The position numbers and the translations under genes were made by a program. Source: Rhodococcus sp. HNM0569 (GTDB lineage Bacteria > Actinomycetota > Actinomycetes > Mycobacteriales > Mycobacteriaceae). Taken from it: a stretch of 64,000 bases of DNA. Below are positions 8,088 to 17,149 of the stretch, one piece after another. The notes under the pieces are model-generated. The model did not search any database. It was given only the letters and a program-made list of their open reading frames with translations, and was not told where the DNA came from. Each line of letters starts with the position of its first letter. Within the stretch, counting starts at the first letter, position 1. The stretch lies in assembly GCF_012726205.1 (NCBI RefSeq), contig NZ_JAASAE010000003.1, positions 62,001 to 126,000 of the forward strand, written 5' to 3'.

Positions 8088-10214
8088 GTGACCCTGCCCA
8101 CGACCGAAGACCAGCGCGCGGCGGCCGAGATGGTCGGCGACTGGGCGCAGTCCACGGAGCCCGTCGCGGCGGTGCGGGCACCGTCCGACGACACCCGCAG
8201 CACTCTATGGGAAGGACTGTCGGAACTGGGCGTCTTCTCCGCGGCGCAACCCGAGAGCGTCGGCGGCTCCGGCGCGTCGGTGGCCGATCTCGCGGCGATG
8301 CTCGAGGCCGCCGCGGCCGCGCTCACGCCGGGCCCGGTCCTCGGCACGGCACTCGCGTCCCTCATCGCGTCCGACCCGACGACGGCGGCCCGGACAGGAA
8401 CGGGTTCGCTCCCCTGTGCGGTCGCCTTCGACTGTGTTCCACTCGCTGCCGACAGCGCAGGCCCCTCCGGGGAGCTGAGCGTGTCGGGCGACGCAGGCAT
8501 CGTGCCGGGCGCAGGTGCGGGCATCGCGGTCCTCGTCCCGGTGCGCACCGAATCGGCCGTCGTGTGGTGCCTTCTCGACGACGCGACGGCCGGCGTGACC
8601 GTCGAGCCCGTCGCCGCACTCGACCACAGTCGTCCTTCCGCGCGTGTGTCGTGCGAGGCCGTCACCGTCACCCCCGATCGCATCGCGGGCGACACGGACC
8701 CCGCGCGGGTGCTCGATCTGGCCGTCACCCTCGGCGCGGCCGAGGCGTCCGGCGTCGCGTCGTGGTGCCTGCACACCGCCGTCGAGTACGCCAAGGTGCG
8801 CGAGCAGTTCGGCAAGCCCATCGGTTCGTTCCAGGCGGTCAAGGCCCTCTGTGCGCGCATGCTGTGCCGCAGTGAGGAAGCCGCGGCGGCGGCGTGGGAC
8901 TGCGCGACGGCGGCCGCCGACGACGGTGAACTCCCGATCGCCGCCGCGGTCGCTGCCGCCGTCGTGTTCGACCACGCCGTCGAGAACGCGAAGGACTGCA
9001 TCCAGGTACTCGGCGGTATCGGATTCACGTGGGAACACGACGCGCATTTCTACCTGCGCCGCGCCACCGCCCTGCGCGCCTCCTACGGCGACACGCCGCG
9101 GTGGCGGGCGCGCGTCGCCGCACTCACCCGCAAGGGCGCGCGTCGGCACCTGTCGATCGATCTCGGCGACGTCGCGAGCGAACGCGAACACGTGCGCGCC
9201 GAGGTCGCCGCCGTCGCGTCCCGGAGCGACGCCGAACAGCGTGCCGCGCTCGCCGAATCGGGCATGCTCGCGCCGCACTGGCCCGCGCCCTACGGGCGGG
9301 CCGCGTCGCCGCGTCAGCAGTTGCTGATAGACGAGGAACTCGACGCGGCGGGCGTCGAGAGACCCGATCTGGTGATCGGCTGGTGGGCCGTGCCCACGAT
9401 CCTCGAGCACGGAAGCAACGAGCAGATCGAGCGTTTCGTCTCGCCCACACTGCGCGGCGAGATCGTGTGGTGCCAGCTGTTCAGCGAACCCGGCGCCGGC
9501 TCGGACCTCGCGTCGCTGCGCACCGTCGCCGAACGCGTCGACGGCGGATGGACGCTGCGCGGGCAGAAAGTGTGGACGTCCAAGGCGCACGAAGCCGACT
9601 GGGCGATCTGCCTGGCGCGCACGGACCGGGATGTGCCCAAGCACAAGGGCATCGGTTACTTCCTCGTCGACATGACCAGTCCCGGCATCACCGTCTCGCC
9701 GCTGCGCGAGATCACCGGCGACGCGCTGTTCAACGAGGTGTTCCTCGACGACGTGTTCGTGCCCGACGACATGCTCGTCGGTGCGCCCGACGCGGGCTGG
9801 CGGCTCGCACGCACCACGCTCGCGAACGAGCGTGTCGCGATGAGCGGTGGGTCGTCGGTCGGCTCGGCCGTCGAGCAGCTGTACGAGCTCGCGCCCGACG
9901 AGGATCCCGTGACCGACGACGAGTTGGGTCGGCTCACCGCGTCCGCCGTCGTCGCGTCGGTACTCGACGTGCGCAACACGCTCGCGCGGCTCGCGGGTCA
10001 GGACCCGGGCGCCGGGTCGAGCGTGCGCAAGCTCGTCGGTGTGCGGCAGCGGCAGGAGGTCGCCGAGCTCGCGATGCGTCTCGCCGGCGCTACGGAAGAG
10101 AGCCCGCGCACACGCGAGTTCCTGAACACTCGGTGCCTGTCGATCGCGGGCGGCACGACGCAGATCCTCGAGACCGTCGCCGCGGAACGGGTTCTCGGCT
10201 TGCCGCGCGGGTGA
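8088..10214 (+). CDS. fadE34: Acyl-CoA dehydrogenase FadE34 (ChsE3)
   Basis: A 708-residue acyl-CoA dehydrogenase made of two fused ACAD-like halves (about 1-335 and 345-708), the layout of FadE34. The N-terminal half keeps REQFGKPIGSFQAVKALCA and a VLGGIGFTWEHDAHFY segment; the C-terminal half keeps WCQLFSEPGAGSDLASL and QKVWTSKAHEADW, the FAD- and substrate-binding stretches. Known role: FadE34/ChsE3 dehydrogenates the five-carbon steroid side-chain CoA thioester in cholesterol or bile-acid beta-oxidation. The start is GTG with a GAGAGGGA ribosome site 7 bases upstream. It is the first gene after the KstR operator and probably heads the co-directional operon to ltp2. Confidence 0.93.
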   Translation: MTLPTTEDQRAAAEMVGDWAQSTEPVAAVRAPSDDTRSTLWEGLSELGVFSAAQPESVGGSGASVADLAAMLEAAAAALTPGPVLGTALASLIASDPTTAARTGTGSLPCAVAFDCVPLAADSAGPSGELSVSGDAGIVPGAGAGIAVLVPVRTESAVVWCLLDDATAGVTVEPVAALDHSRPSARVSCEAVTVTPDRIAGDTDPARVLDLAVTLGAAEASGVASWCLHTAVEYAKVREQFGKPIGSFQAVKALCARMLCRSEEAAAAAWDCATAAADDGELPIAAAVAAAVVFDHAVENAKDCIQVLGGIGFTWEHDAHFYLRRATALRASYGDTPRWRARVAALTRKGARRHLSIDLGDVASEREHVRAEVAAVASRSDAEQRAALAESGMLAPHWPAPYGRAASPRQQLLIDEELDAAGVERPDLVIGWWAVPTILEHGSNEQIERFVSPTLRGEIVWCQLFSEPGAGSDLASLRTVAERVDGGWTLRGQKVWTSKAHEADWAICLARTDRDVPKHKGIGYFLVDMTSPGITVSPLREITGDALFNEVFLDDVFVPDDMLVGAPDAGWRLARTTLANERVAMSGGSSVGSAVEQLYELAPDEDPVTDDELGRLTASAVVASVLDVRNTLARLAGQDPGAGSSVRKLVGVRQRQEVAELAMRLAGATEESPRTREFLNTRCLSIAGGTTQILETVAAERVLGLPRG

Positions 10215-10267
10215 CTGCGCGCACTCACGACGACAGGGCCGGTACGGCCGGGAAGGCGAGGTAGCCA

Positions 10268-11320
10268 GTGGATTTCACGAAGAGTGACACCGCCGAGGCG
10301 TTGTCGGAGGTCGCCACCGGCGTCTTCGGCCGCGACCTCGACACCGACGGGCAGTGGTCGGCGTTCGTCGACGCGGGCCTCGTGGCCGCGGCGCTGCCCG
10401 AATCACTCGGCGGCGACGGCCTCGGTGTGGCCGACGTGTGCAGCCTGCTGCGGGAAGTGGGCCGCGCGGCGGCGCCGTCGCCCGCGCTTGCGACGCTCGG
10501 GCTCGCCGTCCTGCCGCTGCGGCACTGGCAGGGCCGCGAGTGCGACGACGCGGTACACGAGATCCTCGGCGAGATCGCAGCCGGGTCGATCGTGACGGGT
10601 GCGCTCGGCGAGCCGGGCCGTCCGCTTCCCGATACTCCCGAAACCACCGCGCGGGAAAGCGGTTCCGGACGTGTCGTGGTGCACGGGCGGGTGCAGGCAG
10701 TGCCCTACGGCGCCGAGGCCGCGCGCGTACTCGTGCCCACGGATCTCGGTGTCGCCGCCGTGCGCACCGACGACGCGGCGCTCACTCTCACCACGGTCGC
10801 CAATGCCGCGGGCACCCCCGAGGCCGCGATCGCGCTCGACGGCGCCGACGGCGTGCTCGTCGCGCGTGGGACGCAGGCGCTCGCCGAATACGCGCAGCTC
10901 GTCACCGCGGCTGTCGCGTCGGTCGCCGACGGGCTCGTCGCGGGTGCAACCGATCTCACCGCGGCGCACATTCGCGATCGGCAGCAGTTCGGCAAGCCGC
11001 TCGCGACCTTCCAGGCCGTGTCGCAACAGATCGCCGACGCCTATGTCGTCGCACGCACACTGCACCTCGCCGCGGCGTCGGCGGCGTGGCGGCTCGGCGA
11101 GGGGCTGGACGCGACCGACGATCTGGACGTGGCGGCGTACTGGCTGGCCGCCGAGATGCCGCAGACGATGCGGACATTGCACCATCTGCACGGCGGGCTC
11201 GGTGTGGACGTCACATACCCGCTGCACCGCTACTCGTCGACGGCGAAGGACCTGGCGCGTCTCGTGGGCGGTGCCGACTACCGACTCGACCTTCTGGGGG
11301 AACGGTGTTCATCGAACTGA
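10268..11320 (+). CDS. fadE28: Acyl-CoA dehydrogenase FadE28 (ChsE1 subunit)
   Basis: A 350-residue short acyl-CoA dehydrogenase subunit. It contains RDRQQFGKPLATFQAVSQQI and the C-terminal LHHLHGGLGVDVTYPLHRY, as in FadE28, but lacks the usual full-length N-terminal substrate strands. Known role: FadE28 (ChsE1) pairs with FadE29 (ChsE2) in an alpha2beta2 enzyme that dehydrogenates the three-carbon propanoyl-CoA side chain left on ring-intact sterol. The start is GTG, 53 bases after fadE34. The 3' end overlaps fadE29 by 16 bases, which fits stoichiometric co-translation of the two subunits. Confidence 0.92.
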   Translation: MDFTKSDTAEALSEVATGVFGRDLDTDGQWSAFVDAGLVAAALPESLGGDGLGVADVCSLLREVGRAAAPSPALATLGLAVLPLRHWQGRECDDAVHEILGEIAAGSIVTGALGEPGRPLPDTPETTARESGSGRVVVHGRVQAVPYGAEAARVLVPTDLGVAAVRTDDAALTLTTVANAAGTPEAAIALDGADGVLVARGTQALAEYAQLVTAAVASVADGLVAGATDLTAAHIRDRQQFGKPLATFQAVSQQIADAYVVARTLHLAAASAAWRLGEGLDATDDLDVAAYWLAAEMPQTMRTLHHLHGGLGVDVTYPLHRYSSTAKDLARLVGGADYRLDLLGERCSSN

Positions 11321-12456
11321 CCGACGATCAGCGCGCGCTGCAGGACGAACTGCGCCGGTACTTCGCGGGTCTCGTCACACCCGCCGAAGCCGAGCAGATG
11401 CGCACACAGCGGCACGGCCCGGCGTACCGCGAGGTGGTCCGCCGCATGGGCAAGGACGGCTGGCTCGGTGTCGGCTGGCCGATCGAGTTCGGTGGCAGAG
11501 GCTTCGGCGACATCGAACAGCAGATCTTCGCGAACGAGGCTGTGCGCGCGGACGTCCCGTTGCCCTCGGTCACCTTGCAGACGGTGGGCCCGACGCTCCA
11601 GGTGTACGGAACGGACGAACAGAAGCGGAAGTTCCTGCCGGCGATCCTGTCCGGCGACGTGCATTTCGCGATCGGCTACACCGAGCCGGAAGCGGGCACC
11701 GATCTCGCGTCGCTACGCACCACCGCGGTACGCGACGGCGACGAGTACGTGGTCAACGGGCAGAAGATCTTCACGACCGGCGGCCACGACGCCGACTACA
11801 TCTGGCTCGCGGTGCGCACCGGCGACACCGAGTCGCGGCACCGGGGCATCTCGATCCTGATCGTCGACACCCGAGATCCGGGCTACAGCTGGACACCGAT
11901 CATCACGCCCGACGGTGCGCATCACGTCAACGCGACGTACTACAGCGACGTCCGTGTCCCGGCCTCGATGCTCGTCGGTGAGGAGAACAAGGGCTGGAAG
12001 CTCATCACGACCCAGCTCAATCACGAACGCGTCATGCTCGGCCCGGCCGGCCGGATCGGCGGCATCTACGACCACGTGAAGTCGTGGGCGGCCGAGAAGA
12101 ACCTGCTCGGCGAGCCGGATGTGCGGCGCGGCCTCGGTGAGATCCACGCGTTGTTCCGGCTCAACGAACTGCTCAACTGGCAGGTGGCGGCGAGCGCCTC
12201 GTCGGCCGTGGACATCGCCGACGCGTCGGCCACGAAGGTGTTCGCCACCGAACGCATCCAGCGCGTCGGCCGGATTGCCGAGGACATCGTCGGGCGGCAC
12301 GGCGATCTCGCCGATCCCGCTACCTCGGATCTGCTGCAGTGGCTCGATGTCCAGGTCAAGCGCAATCTCGTCATCACCTTCGGTGGCGGAGTCAACGAGG
12401 TGATGCGCGAGCTGATCGCGACCGTGGGCCTCGGGCTGCCACGGGTGCCGCGCTAG
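11305..12456 (+). CDS. fadE29: Acyl-CoA dehydrogenase FadE29 (ChsE2 subunit)
   Basis: A 383-residue acyl-CoA dehydrogenase, very close to M. tuberculosis FadE29 along its length: GYTEPEAGTDLASLRTTAV, QKIFTTGGHDADYIWLA, DGAHHVNATYYSDVRVP and TFGGGVNEVMRELI. It partners FadE28 to form the ChsE1-ChsE2 heterotetramer for the propanoyl side chain. I chose the GTG at 11305, which follows a GGGGG ribosome site and gives the family N-terminus (FIELTDDQRAL). The frame stays open further upstream through fadE28, but that part is not homologous. It overlaps fadE28 by 16 bases. Confidence 0.94.
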   Translation: MFIELTDDQRALQDELRRYFAGLVTPAEAEQMRTQRHGPAYREVVRRMGKDGWLGVGWPIEFGGRGFGDIEQQIFANEAVRADVPLPSVTLQTVGPTLQVYGTDEQKRKFLPAILSGDVHFAIGYTEPEAGTDLASLRTTAVRDGDEYVVNGQKIFTTGGHDADYIWLAVRTGDTESRHRGISILIVDTRDPGYSWTPIITPDGAHHVNATYYSDVRVPASMLVGEENKGWKLITTQLNHERVMLGPAGRIGGIYDHVKSWAAEKNLLGEPDVRRGLGEIHALFRLNELLNWQVAASASSAVDIADASATKVFATERIQRVGRIAEDIVGRHGDLADPATSDLLQWLDVQVKRNLVITFGGGVNEVMRELIATVGLGLPRVPR

Positions 12457-12487
12457 AGCGACGGTCGGACGACGAAGAGGAGACACG

Positions 12488-13510
12488 ATGGATGCCGCCG
12501 CGACCGAGCGGAACCGGGGCGCCGGTTCGGCCGGGATCACCGACGCGGCCGAGGCACTGCGCGCACGGGGCCGCAGTGCGCCTCGCGCCGGACGCGACCC
12601 CGTCAATCAGCCGATGATCAACAACTGGGTCGAGGCGATCGGCGACGAGAACCCGATCTACGTCGACGAGGCCGCCGCTCGCGCCGCGGGGCACGGTGGC
12701 CCGGTCGCGCCGCCCGCGATGGCGCAGGTGTGGACGATGCGCGGGCTCGGCGCCGAACGCGAAGCCGACGACCCGCTCGGCGTCATGACCGACATCCTCG
12801 ACGCGGCCGGATACACCTCGGTCGTCGCGACCAACTGCGACCAGACCTACCACCGGTACGTGCGCCCCGGCGAACACGTGAGCATCACGTCCGAGCTCGA
12901 GGACCTCGTAGGGCCGAAGAAAACGGCGCTCGGCGAGGGCTGGTTCTTCACGACGCGCAACTACTGGACGGTGCCGACGGAGGCAGGCGACGAGGTCGTT
13001 GCCGAGATGCGGTTCCGTATCCTGAAATTCGCTCCGCCGCGACAGGAGCCTTCGCCGGAACCGGTCGATCACGACGGCCTCGAGCCGGCCCGGATGATGC
13101 GTCCGAGCGTCTCGCTCGACACCCAGTTCTTCTGGGACGGCGTCGCGCAGCACGAGTTGCGCATCCAGCAGCGACCGGACGGAAGGCTCTGTCATCCACC
13201 GGTTCCCGCGCTGTGGAAGGCGAAGGACGAGACCACCGACTACGTGATCGCGGCGGGCACCGGCACGGTGTTCAGCTTCGTGGTCCACCACGCGCCGAAG
13301 GTTCCCGGCAGGCGCGTGCCGTTCGTCGTCGCGCTCGTCGAATTGGACGAGGGGGTGCGCATGCTCGGTGAACTGCGCGGAGTCGACGCTGCGGACGTGC
13401 ACGTCGGTATGCCCGTCGAGGCGGTCTTCCTCGATTTCGACGGCGACGAGGACACCGGTGGGCAGCCCTGGACCTTGTACGCGTGGCAACCGAGAGGAGC
13501 ACGGTCGTGA
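12488..13510 (+). CDS. chsH2: ChsH2: MaoC-like hydratase subunit with C-terminal DUF35 domain
   Basis: A 340-residue two-part protein. Residues about 20-190 are a MaoC/hot-dog hydratase half (FKLDINQ-type region here NQPMINNWVEAIGDENPIY, then AAGYTSVVATNCDQTYHRY). Residues about 205-340 are a DUF35/OB-fold domain (FFWDGVAQHELRIQQ, GTVFSFVVHHAPKVPGR, GMPVEAVFLDF). Known role: ChsH1-ChsH2 hydrates the unsaturated side-chain CoA, and the DUF35 part then docks Ltp2 for the retro-aldol cleavage. Only one Cys is visible where DUF35 proteins usually have a four-Cys zinc ribbon. The start is ATG after GAGGAGA, and it overlaps chsH1 by 4 bases. Confidence 0.93.
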   Translation: MDAAATERNRGAGSAGITDAAEALRARGRSAPRAGRDPVNQPMINNWVEAIGDENPIYVDEAAARAAGHGGPVAPPAMAQVWTMRGLGAEREADDPLGVMTDILDAAGYTSVVATNCDQTYHRYVRPGEHVSITSELEDLVGPKKTALGEGWFFTTRNYWTVPTEAGDEVVAEMRFRILKFAPPRQEPSPEPVDHDGLEPARMMRPSVSLDTQFFWDGVAQHELRIQQRPDGRLCHPPVPALWKAKDETTDYVIAAGTGTVFSFVVHHAPKVPGRRVPFVVALVELDEGVRMLGELRGVDAADVHVGMPVEAVFLDFDGDEDTGGQPWTLYAWQPRGARS

Positions 13511-13914
13511 CCTCGACACTGCAGGTGGACGTGGGCCGGGCGCTGCCCGAACTCGCGATCCATGCGAGTCCGACCTTCGTGGTCGCCACCGCGCTCGCGA
13601 CGCGCGACTTCCAGGACGTGCACCACGACCGCGATCTCGCGCAATCCCGGGGCTCGAAGGACATCTTCGTCAACATCCTCACCGACACGGGCCTCGTGCA
13701 ACGGTTCGTCACCGACTGGGCAGGCCCGTCGGCCGTCGTCAAGTCGATCAGCCTGCGCCTCGGCGTGCCGTGGTACGCGTACGACACGCTCACCCTCAGC
13801 GGCGAGGTCACGTCGGTCGACGACGATGTCGTCACAGTCGCCGTCGTCGGGCGGAATTCTCTGGGAGACCACATCACCTCGACCGTGACCCTCACGACAG
13901 GAGCCGAGCTGTGA
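13507..13914 (+). CDS. chsH1: ChsH1: MaoC-like hydratase subunit
   Basis: A 135-residue single hot-dog protein with the catalytic hydratase segment ATRDFQDVHHDRDLAQSRG (Asp and His of the R-hydratase motif) and FVNILTDTGLVQRFVTDWAG. It supplies the active site of the ChsH1-ChsH2 hydratase that adds water to 3-oxo-pregnadiene-carboxyl-CoA. Start choice: the GTG at 13507 shares bases with the chsH2 stop (GTGA) and has GAGAGGAG upstream; an earlier GTG in frame at 13483 lacks this coupling. The gene end again overlaps the next start by 4 bases. Confidence 0.92.
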   Translation: MTSTLQVDVGRALPELAIHASPTFVVATALATRDFQDVHHDRDLAQSRGSKDIFVNILTDTGLVQRFVTDWAGPSAVVKSISLRLGVPWYAYDTLTLSGEVTSVDDDVVTVAVVGRNSLGDHITSTVTLTTGAEL

Positions 13915-15080
13915 GTGCGTTGTCCGGCCGTGCCGCGATCGCGGGCATCGGGGCCACCGACTTCTCGAAGGACTCGGGCCGCAGCGAGTTGCGGCTCGCC
14001 GCCGAGGCCGTCACCGCCGCCCTCGACGACGCGGGCCTGTCGCCGTCGGACGTCGACGGCCTCACCTCGTTCACGATGGACACCAACATCGAGGTCGCCG
14101 TCGCGCGGGCCGTGGGCATTCCGAATCTCACGTTCTTCAGCAGGATCCACTACGGCGGTGGCGCGGCCGCGGCCACGGTGCACCAGGCTGCGATGGCCGT
14201 CGCCACCAGAGCAGCGGACGTCGTCGTGGCGTACCGGGCGTTCAACGAGCGATCGGGGCAGCGGTACGGGCAGGTGAACACCGGTCTCGTGCAACAGGTC
14301 AACTCGTCGGGCACCGACAATGCGTTCTCGTATCCGCACGGATTGTCGACCCCCGCCGCATTCGTCGCGATGGTCGCGCAGCGGTACATGCACGAATACG
14401 GTGCGACGAGTGAGGATTTCGGTGCGGTCGCGGTCCTCGACCGGGCCCGTGCCGCGACGAATCCGGCGGCCTTCTTCCACGGCAAGCCGATCACTCTCGA
14501 AGACCACCAGAACTCGCGGTTCATCGCCGAGCCGCTGCACCTGCTCGACTGCTGCCAGGAATCCGACGGCGGTGTCGCGATCGTCGTGACCTCGCCCGAG
14601 CGTGCGCGTGACCTGAAGCGTCCGCCTGTCACCATCGCCGCGGCCGCGCAGGGCAGCGCGCAGGACCAGTTCATCATGACGAGCTACTACCGAGACGATC
14701 TCGCGGGCCTGCCCGAGATGAAGCTCGTCGGCGACCAGTTGTGGCGCCACAGTGGGCTTTCCCCCGACGACGTCGACTGCGCGGTGCTCTACGACCACTT
14801 CACGCCGTATGTCCTGATGCAGCTCGAGGAACTCGGCTTCTGCGGTCGCGGCGAGGCCAAGGACTTCGTCGCGAGCGGCGCACTCGATCTCGACGGCCGG
14901 ATGCCGCTCAACCCGCACGGCGGCCAGCTCGGCGAGGCCTACATCCACGGTATGAACGGCATCGCCGAAGGTGTGCGGCAGTTGCGCGGCGACGCCGTGA
15001 ACCAGGTCGCGGACGTCGACACCGTGCTCGTCACCGCCGGGACGGGCGTCCCGACGTCGGGGCTCGTGCTCACCCGCTGA
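13911..15080 (+). CDS. ltp2: Ltp2 thiolase-fold steroid side-chain aldolase
   Basis: A 389-residue thiolase-superfamily protein matching Ltp2 (Rv3540c) throughout: AIAGIGATDFSKDSGRSELR, SYPHGLSTPAAFVAMVAQRY, LLDCCQESDGGVAIVVTS, AVLYDHFTPYVLMQLEELGF and NPHGGQLGEAYIHGMNGIAE. Known role: with the DUF35 domain of ChsH2 it performs the retro-aldol release of propionyl-CoA and androstenedione-type ketosteroid, so it works as an aldolase rather than a thiolase. The start is GTG (GTGA overlap with chsH1). It is last in the igr-type operon, followed by 112 bases without a gene. Confidence 0.94.
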   Translation: MSALSGRAAIAGIGATDFSKDSGRSELRLAAEAVTAALDDAGLSPSDVDGLTSFTMDTNIEVAVARAVGIPNLTFFSRIHYGGGAAAATVHQAAMAVATRAADVVVAYRAFNERSGQRYGQVNTGLVQQVNSSGTDNAFSYPHGLSTPAAFVAMVAQRYMHEYGATSEDFGAVAVLDRARAATNPAAFFHGKPITLEDHQNSRFIAEPLHLLDCCQESDGGVAIVVTSPERARDLKRPPVTIAAAAQGSAQDQFIMTSYYRDDLAGLPEMKLVGDQLWRHSGLSPDDVDCAVLYDHFTPYVLMQLEELGFCGRGEAKDFVASGALDLDGRMPLNPHGGQLGEAYIHGMNGIAEGVRQLRGDAVNQVADVDTVLVTAGTGVPTSGLVLTR

Positions 15081-15192
15081 GCGCGCGCACGCCCATTTCT
15101 CGCCAACCGGGACACACGCCCTCGCCGTGCGCCACGATCGGATAGGACGTACAGCGACAGGACACGGGCGGCAGAGGAAGGGCATCATCGAC

Positions 15193-16029
15193 ATGGACAA
15201 CTTCGAAGGCAAGGTCGCATTCGTCACGGGCGGAGCGCGGGGTCAGGGACGTTCGCACGCGGTCGCCTTCGCCGAACGCGGCGCCGACGTCGTGATCTGC
15301 GACCGGCTGGAGGATTCGCCCGCGGTGTTCTACCCGCTGGCCACCCAGGCCGACCTCGACGAGACGAAGCGACTGGTGGAGGCGACGGGCCGGCGGTGCC
15401 TTGCCGTCAAGGCCGACACCGCCGACCGCGCCGCGATGGACGCGCTCGTCGCGCAGGCCGAGAACGAGCTCGGCCGCATCGACATCGCGGTCGCCAACGC
15501 CGGCGTCTCGATCGCATCGCCGGTGCAGTCGATGACGAGCGAGCAGTGGAACGAGGCGATCAACTCGAACCTGACCGGTGTCTTCAACACCGTGTCGGCA
15601 GTGTCGCCCGGCATGATCGAGCGCGGCTACGGTCGCATCGTCACGGTGTCGTCGATGCTTGGCCGCGCAGGCAACACCAACATGGTCGCGTACTCCGCGT
15701 CCAAGTGGGGTGTCATCGGCCTCACCAAGAGCGCGGCGCTCGACCTCGCGAAGCACGGCATCACCGTCAACGCGGTCGCGCCCGGAAACATCTCGACGCC
15801 CATGATCCACAACGACGCCCTGTACTCGATGATGCGTCCGGACCTCGCCCAGCCCACATCCGACGACGTCGCCCCGGTGTTCGAGTCGCTGCACGCCCAG
15901 CCCGTGCCGTGGCTCGAGGCGTTCGAGGTCACGCGGGTCGTGCTGTTCCTCGCGGAGGAGGCGAGCGCTCACCTGTCGGGCATCGTGGTCCCGGTCGACG
16001 CGGGCAACGCGGCGCGCGTCACCGGCTGA
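15193..16029 (+). CDS. Mycofactocin-coupled SDR family oxidoreductase
   Basis: A 278-residue short-chain dehydrogenase. It has the TGGARGQGR nucleotide-binding loop, NAGVS, catalytic Ser in VTVSSMLG, and YSASK. After the second strand it has the insertion VFYPLATQADLDETKRLVEATGRR, described here only by its ends, which marks the mycofactocin-dependent SDR group (carveol-dehydrogenase-like) whose bound NAD is recycled by the redox peptide mycofactocin. A secondary alcohol substrate, perhaps a steroid or terpenoid, is inferred from position after the sterol operon. The start is the ATG at 15193 with GAGGAAGGG upstream; a longer reading frame upstream has no homology. Confidence 0.88.
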   Translation: MDNFEGKVAFVTGGARGQGRSHAVAFAERGADVVICDRLEDSPAVFYPLATQADLDETKRLVEATGRRCLAVKADTADRAAMDALVAQAENELGRIDIAVANAGVSIASPVQSMTSEQWNEAINSNLTGVFNTVSAVSPGMIERGYGRIVTVSSMLGRAGNTNMVAYSASKWGVIGLTKSAALDLAKHGITVNAVAPGNISTPMIHNDALYSMMRPDLAQPTSDDVAPVFESLHAQPVPWLEAFEVTRVVLFLAEEASAHLSGIVVPVDAGNAARVTG

Positions 16030-16041
16030 CCTCACGCGCGC

Positions 16042-16066
16042 CACCGGCGAGATCCGTCTTCCGGTG
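16042..16066 (+). terminator. Weak stem-loop after the SDR gene
   Basis: CACCGG and CCGGTG pair around a 13-base loop, 13 bases past the SDR stop codon. The stem is short and there is no T-run, so the call rests mostly on position before a new transcription unit. Confidence 0.3.
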
Positions 16067-16141
16067 ACTTCTGTCGGTTCCTCCGGTCACACTGGTTCAG
16101 TAGCTTCATCGCGCTGTCGGGGTCGACGGACGGAGACGAAG

Positions 16142-17149
16142 ATGACGGATGCGGCCATCGTGGTCGAAGGGCTGGTCAAGAAGTACGGGGCCCTGCGCGC
16201 ACTCGACGGCATCGATCTCGTCGTGCCGCGGGGTACCGTCACCGCACTGCTCGGCCCCAACGGGGCAGGCAAGACCACGGCGGTGCGGGTACTCACCACG
16301 CTGATCACGCCGGATGCCGGTTCGGCGCGGGTGCTCGGTCTCGACGTGGTCCGCGACGCCCAGGAGTTGCGTTCGCGGATCGGCGCGTCGGGCCAGTACG
16401 CAGCGGTCGACGAGTACCTCACCGGGTTCGAGAACCTCGAGATGGTCGGTCGGCTGTACCACCTGGGGGCCAAGCGAGCGCGCGAACGTTCGCGCGAACT
16501 CCTGCGCCAGTTCGATCTGGTCGAGGCGGGTGATCGGCCCGTCAAGGGTTACTCCGGTGGCATGCGCAGACGCCTCGACCTCGCCGGTGCACTCGTCGCC
16601 GAGCCCGAGGTGTTGTTCCTCGACGAGCCCACCACGGGGCTCGATCCTCGGGCCAGGCTCGGGCTGTGGGACGTCATCGACGACCTCGTCTCCCGGGGCA
16701 CCACGTTGCTGCTCACCACGCAGTACATGGACGAGGCCGAACGTCTCGCCGACGACATCGTCGTCGTCGACCACGGTGCGGTCATCGCGCGCGGCACCGC
16801 CGATTCGCTCAAGGAACGCGTCGGTGGCGAGCGCATCGAACTGAGCGTCGAGGACGGCAGCGACCTCGAACACGCCCGCGACGTACTGCAGCAGGTCGCG
16901 ACGGGCGACGTCGACGTCAACGAGAAGGCCAGGCGGGTCACCTTCCCGGTCGCGGAAGGCACGGCTTCCCTCGTCGACGCGCTCGGGCGGCTCGCCGAGC
17001 GCGACATCGCGGTGTTCGACGTCGGGCTGCGCAGACCCACGATGGACGAGGTCTTCCTCATCCTCACCGGGCACGAAGCCGACACCGACGGCGCCGCGGC
17101 GGAGGCGGATTCCGCGGAGACCACGCGCGAGACGGGAGCGACCCGATGA
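16142..17149 (+). CDS. Daunorubicin-resistance-type ABC transporter ATP-binding protein
   Basis: A 335-residue ABC ATPase of the DrrA family: Walker A GPNGAGKTT, Q-loop near GQYAAVDEYLTGFENL, signature YSGGMRRRLDLA, Walker B VLFLDEPTTGLDPRAR and H-loop LTTQYMDEAERLA. The extended C-terminal domain (about residues 215-320, ending LRRPTMDEVFLILTG) is typical of DrrA. It would power export of a hydrophobic compound or lipid through the adjacent permease. The start is ATG with GGAGACGAAG upstream. The stop codon overlaps the permease start (ATGA). Confidence 0.93.
   Translation: MTDAAIVVEGLVKKYGALRALDGIDLVVPRGTVTALLGPNGAGKTTAVRVLTTLITPDAGSARVLGLDVVRDAQELRSRIGASGQYAAVDEYLTGFENLEMVGRLYHLGAKRARERSRELLRQFDLVEAGDRPVKGYSGGMRRRLDLAGALVAEPEVLFLDEPTTGLDPRARLGLWDVIDDLVSRGTTLLLTTQYMDEAERLADDIVVVDHGAVIARGTADSLKERVGGERIELSVEDGSDLEHARDVLQQVATGDVDVNEKARRVTFPVAEGTASLVDALGRLAERDIAVFDVGLRRPTMDEVFLILTGHEADTDGAAAEADSAETTRETGATR

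Noticed and set aside
10354-12456. A 700-codon frame that would extend FadE29 upstream through fadE28
   Set aside because: Only residues from the GTG at 11305 resemble FadE29; the upstream part is Arg-rich shadow of fadE28 in another frame.
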